Shown piece by piece: positions 61,701 through 64,000 of a stretch of 64,000 nt of DNA. Position numbers and translations under genes: made by a program. The stretch lies in contig JAOUOT010000010.1 of the NCBI GenBank assembly GCA_029880265.1, positions 51,174 through 115,173 of the forward strand. The letters run 5' to 3'. Each line of letters begins with the position of its first letter. The stretch's first letter is position 1. This DNA comes from Spirochaetia bacterium (GTDB lineage: Bacteria; Spirochaetota; Leptospiria; Turneriellales; JAOUOS01). The notes under the pieces were generated by a model. That model was not told the DNA's origin. It made no database searches and saw only the letters and a list, made by a program, of their open reading frames with translations.

Positions 61701-62432
61701 AATTGGCGCATGGTATCGGCAGGCAATTCTCATACTGCCGCCGTAAAAACAGACGGTACACTGTATACATGGGGGTTTAATAACGTGGGTCAGCTTGGTC
61801 TTGGCGATACAACGACAAGAAAAACGCCGCAGCTTTTAGGATTATGCACCATAGAGGGTTTTTATACGCAAGCCGATTGCGAAACAAATTTCGGCGTTTG
61901 GAACTACGATACAGACTGGGCCGTTGTTTCTGCCGGTTTTACCCATACTGTTGCGGTAAAGACTGACGGTACGCTATGGGCATGGGGGAAAAATGATAAT
62001 GGACAGCTTGGCGACGGCACGACGACAAACAGTCTTGTTCCTAAATTTATTGGCGACGGTTATTCGAAGGTTTCAACATTTGATCGCTTTACCGCCGCGG
62101 TAAAAACCGACGGTACGTTATGGGCATGGGGCAGAACAACAGGCAGTTACGCGCCTCTTAAAATAGGTACAGATACCAACTGGGCCTTTGTATCTGCCGG
62201 CAATGAACACACGTTGGCAATGAAAACCGACGGCAGTTTATGGGCGTGGGGCGGTAACAAAGACGGCCAGCTTTGCGACGGCTCTTATGAAAACAGAAGC
62301 CTGCCTCATCTTGTGGGCCTGAATTACGACTGGTCGCAGGTTTCTGCGGGCTGGGATCATAGCGTCGCCATAAAAACAAACGCCGGCTTGTACGCATGCG
62401 GCAATAATGCCTTTGGTCAATTGGGGCGATAG
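58794..62432 (+). CDS. Giant surface lipoprotein with 13 DUF4215 repeats and 14 RCC1 repeats
   Basis: About 1,212 residues. I use the ATG at 58794, which has GGAGG 6 bases upstream. The lipobox is FAFNCIADP (Cys20). Residues ~45-510 hold about 13 cysteine-rich DUF4215 repeats (CGDG-x-GE-x-CDDGN). The C-terminal part has 14 RCC1-like repeats (VSAG-x-HT-x-KTDGTLWAWG-x-GQLGDG); 14 fits two seven-bladed propellers. Repeats 4 and 10 carry a matching Cys-bearing insert (GFYTQ-DCETN-G-WNYDTDW). It looks like an adhesin or ligand-binding surface protein; myxobacteria and Leptospira have similar mosaics. Confidence 0.82.
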   Translation: MKISRLYVIIGITAIFAFNCIADPQHSNPNDPESAYFNDNENPGNLCGNGVTDAGEACDDGNAFVEKCTYGNTTAILTCGSNCQYVPCEITYCGDNETDSGNGEECDDGNAVTETCLYGETSCVVCNSSCISVAGVASYCGDGYTDASNGETCDGDGTGSGGETVDCDADCSAQICGDGTVNSSAGEECDSSGTDSVDCNGLTCKLSACGDGYSNEAAGETCDDGNLDDNDGCSSVCQTEYCGDNIAQTGEICDDGNESNNDACLNSCIEGSCGDGFIYDGVETCDDNNSVTEKCTYGSTGCTVCDASCQSIAGATSYCGDTVIDTVNGEKCDDGNAVSGDGCSDNCLIEGICGNGMVEAYEDCDTEGIQTEFCEIDCKAPVCGDTFFNALAGEECDNGVLNSDTLPNSCRTNCRLPYCGDSVADTGEECDGGGIDTNSCDYNCTFAVCGDFHLNLAAGEDCDTGGADSYLCDAALCLAPACGDGTLSILSGEQCDDGNLTSGDGCSDACLNEAVFVKVYAGTSHTLAMKSDGSLWGWGYNVYGQLGDGTNIKKHMSVQISADTDWASVSGSWHHVMAIKTNGTLWAWGYNVFGQLGDGTEAGKNTPVQIGSDTDWAFVSAGNNHTVALKTNGTLWAWGWNSDGQLGDNSTTQKKSPVQIGSDTDWAFVSAGFMHTLAVKTDGTLWAWGRNGNGQLGLGDSTTRKTPQLVGACSIAGFYTQTDCETNSGIWNYDTDWSIALAGNNLSAALKTGGSLYRWGYDPIFIDSGFTSIFSVSGNIAAVKADGTLWTMTAGSAPSQKTTDADWIDVSAGYAHTAAVKTDGTLWAWGENDDGQLGDGTTVDSSLPILVTPNMNLDAIMLQTGAQFNWAMVSAGSSYTMAIKAGGTLWGWGTNGNYKLGDGSITTRYAPVQIGIDTNWLSVSAGNGSHTMGIKTDGSLWGWGYNLYGQLGDGASSMRYVPKNIGTDINWRMVSAGNSHTAAVKTDGTLYTWGFNNVGQLGLGDTTTRKTPQLLGLCTIEGFYTQADCETNFGVWNYDTDWAVVSAGFTHTVAVKTDGTLWAWGKNDNGQLGDGTTTNSLVPKFIGDGYSKVSTFDRFTAAVKTDGTLWAWGRTTGSYAPLKIGTDTNWAFVSAGNEHTLAMKTDGSLWAWGGNKDGQLCDGSYENRSLPHLVGLNYDWSQVSAGWDHSVAIKTNAGLYACGNNAFGQLGR

Positions 62433-62741
62433 AGAATTATAATTTTGAGTTGCCGGCAGATATGATTTGGGAGGAAGTCTTACGGCGCGAACATACCCGC
62501 GCCGAAAGATTGGCGGTTTAAAATAGTGATGAACGAGGGAAGAGTTGAACTTAAATAGAATATTGCAGAATTCAACAATTGAAAAAGTAAAAATATTGAC
62601 TTTGATACTTGAAGTTGTATTGAATTTATTAATTTATAGATTTAAGAAAAAGCAAGGCAACTTTTTTCACGCTGCCGATCTTGTATTCTCATCGACATTT
62701 TTGAAAAGTAAACCCATCTATCAAAATTCAGGAGATTTAAA
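62433..62741. other. Intergenic region with second copy of the leader repeat
   Basis: No gene. The hairpin repeat at 62478-62509 and the last ~50 bases before 62742 repeat the region upstream of copy A. The intervening part differs and includes about 17 extra bases near the promoter, so spacing of -35 and -10 elements is altered. Confidence 0.7.
62478..62509. repeat. Leader hairpin repeat, copy 2
   Basis: The inverted repeat matches copy 1 (54978-55009) except for one base in the right arm, and lies 45 bases after the stop of the DUF4215/RCC1 gene. It may serve as a terminator stem or as a regulatory element. Confidence 0.8.
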
Positions 62742-63707
62742 ATGAAAAGTAGTAAACTTTTTACGCTTCTCGTTTTTCTCTGTGCGACAATTTCTGTATT
62801 CGCTCAGGAAGAAGCAGAAGAAAAAAGACCCAAAATAAGAATTGCGGTACTTCCGTTTGAGCACAGCGAGGGTATTACAGACGCTGAGGCCGCTTATTTG
62901 ACAGAGGCGGTAAGAAATACGCTTATTCGAACCGGTATCTTTGAGGTAATCAGCAACGATCAAATTGAACAAATGATGAACATTAAATCGACAAAGCAGG
63001 CGGTAGGGCCCGGTTCATGCAATACCGAAGCATGTATTATCGATTTAGGTAATGCGCTTGAATGCGAGAAAATGTTGGCCGGCAAGGCGGCGTTTGCTTT
63101 TGGCGAATATTCTGTTACGGCAAAAATTTTAGACGTAGTTACGCAAAAATACGAGATGTCGGCAGAGTCAAAAACGCGCGATAAAGACGATTTTCCTAAT
63201 GCGGCAAAAGACGTAACCCAAAATCTGGTAGAGCCATACGGCGAAAGCGGTTTTACATCGCCCGCTTATTCATCATATATGGGCATGTTATGGCGCACAG
63301 CTTTGGCGCCGGGCTGGGGGCATCTTCATGCCAACCAGAAGCGGGGCTGGGTATATCTTGGTCTTTGGGCGGCCTCTGCGGGAGTATTTGTCTGGTCGCA
63401 TTTTAACTATAATACAAAATTTAGCGCTTATGAGAACGCGAAATCGGTCGCTGAGGTCGAAGAAACATTCCCTAAATATGAAAGCGCCGATTACACGCGC
63501 ATGTATATGAGCTTCGCCTTTCTGGGTATTTACGCGGTCGCCTTGGGCGATATGTTCTTAACCGGCAAGGGTTACATGGCGCATAATAACGGTTACGGCG
63601 GCGGCCATTCAAATAAAATTTTACCCGATTTTAACATTCTGCCGCGTTACACATACAACAACAAAGCAGAGACTTTTTATGAGATGGCTATCAGGAAAGA
63701 ATTTTGA
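62742..63707 (+). CDS. CsgG/TolB-like and DUF5683 exported protein, copy B
   Basis: A 321-residue paralogue of the gene at 55195. It has a signal peptide (1-20, before QEEAEE), the CsgG-like part RIAVLPFEHSEGI, VEVISNDQIEQMM-type region and CEKMLAGKAAFAFGEYSV, and the DUF5683 part WRTALAPGWGHLHANQKRG. The C-terminal 22 residues and the following DNA are almost identical to copy A, whereas the N-terminal part is clearly more divergent. An AGGAG ribosome-binding sequence precedes the ATG. Confidence 0.7.
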   Translation: MKSSKLFTLLVFLCATISVFAQEEAEEKRPKIRIAVLPFEHSEGITDAEAAYLTEAVRNTLIRTGIFEVISNDQIEQMMNIKSTKQAVGPGSCNTEACIIDLGNALECEKMLAGKAAFAFGEYSVTAKILDVVTQKYEMSAESKTRDKDDFPNAAKDVTQNLVEPYGESGFTSPAYSSYMGMLWRTALAPGWGHLHANQKRGWVYLGLWAASAGVFVWSHFNYNTKFSAYENAKSVAEVEETFPKYESADYTRMYMSFAFLGIYAVALGDMFLTGKGYMAHNNGYGGGHSNKILPDFNILPRYTYNNKAETFYEMAIRKEF

Positions 63708-64000
63708 GTGTTGAATTTTGAATGAAGAAATCGGGAAATGTTATTGAAAAGCGGTACGAGTATAGGGGCAAATGTGAAAGAAGCGCAAGCGGCACAAAGC
63801 AAGAAAGATTTTTTATCTAAAATGTCTATAGCTTCAAAAGAAGCAAGAGAAACTGAATATTGGTTGAGTTTGCTTAAAGAATCGAAGCTGGTAAATTTAA
63901 ATTATGATAAATACTTAGAAAACTCAAGAGAGATAATAAGAATAATAACTGCTATAGTAAAAACAACGGCAAAAGAAGTGAAAACTTAAGAGATAATTAA
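63629..64000 (+). repeat. 372-base direct repeat, copy 2, running to the window edge
   Basis: Nearly identical to 56046-56417. Copy 1 is followed by the propeller lipoprotein gene, so another surface gene may lie just past this edge. Confidence 0.9.
63738..63989 (+). pseudogene. N-terminally truncated four-helix-bundle (S23-type) protein, copy 2
   Basis: The 83-residue frame differs from copy 1 by a single Ile-to-Leu change (LSLLKES). It lacks the same N-terminal helix. Both copies are 30 bases after their CsgG/DUF5683 gene, so the truncation predates the duplication. Confidence 0.6.

Overview
This 64 kb AT-rich window most likely comes from a spirochaete. The clearest marker is a periplasmic-type flagellin FlaB (31106-31954). 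Supporting signs are several predicted lipoproteins with relaxed spirochaete-like lipoboxes, a DUF2225 protein, an OmpA-like surface protein, and a caspase-like protein with 16-residue surface repeats of a kind I associate with Leptospira. The species cannot be named from sequence alone.

Layout. 1-6.7 kb: truncated prmC, an NrnA-type DHH phosphoesterase, and a minus-strand operon coding for a histidine kinase, a REC-HATPase hybrid and an FtsX/LolD-like ABC pair. 7-13.3 kb: an AddB-like helicase/nuclease, then cobC-cobU-cobT-cobS behind a cobalamin riboswitch, with a 31-codon ORF between riboswitch and cobC. 13.3-17.4 kb: a phosphoesterase, a ferredoxin, and the minus-strand series tRNA(CAU)-epmA-HIT-PC4-cNMP protein. 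17.5-24.2 kb: ilvBN, then a lipoprotein, a zinc-ribbon membrane protein and a CcmA/CcmB-like ABC pair. 24.3-31.9 kb: DUF2225, a large OmpA-domain protein, a Ca-type P-ATPase and flaB with a structured leader. 32-36 kb: CBS-sdhA-sdhB-sdhE, a succinate/fumarate oxidoreductase with a CCG-type (E-type) subunit. 36-42.3 kb: tRNA-Leu(GAG), an aminotransferase-fold protein lacking the usual lysine, a HIBADH-family dehydrogenase, hisS and gatA.

42.4-46.1 kb holds the most interesting system: an ECF sigma factor, a membrane anti-sigma-like protein and an exported caspase-like protein with about 13 sixteen-residue repeats and a likely C-terminal barrel. Its best start codon is CTG. 46.1-49 kb: an SdpI/ArsR pair with a palindromic operator, and a UbiD decarboxylase. 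49-51.6 kb is an accessory patch: a MazEF-type and a VapBC-type toxin-antitoxin pair, a decayed quinone oxidoreductase and a possible IS end.

51.6-54.7 kb: glutathione peroxidase, an SQR-like flavoprotein and a membrane AraC regulator. 54.7-64 kb is a duplicated surface module. Two paralogous CsgG/TolB-like + DUF5683 proteins share a leader hairpin, and each is followed by an almost identical truncated four-helix-bundle ORF. Between them lie a seven-repeat propeller lipoprotein, a small lipoprotein and a 13x DUF4215 + 14x RCC1 lipoprotein. The second copy runs to the window edge, so the array probably continues.
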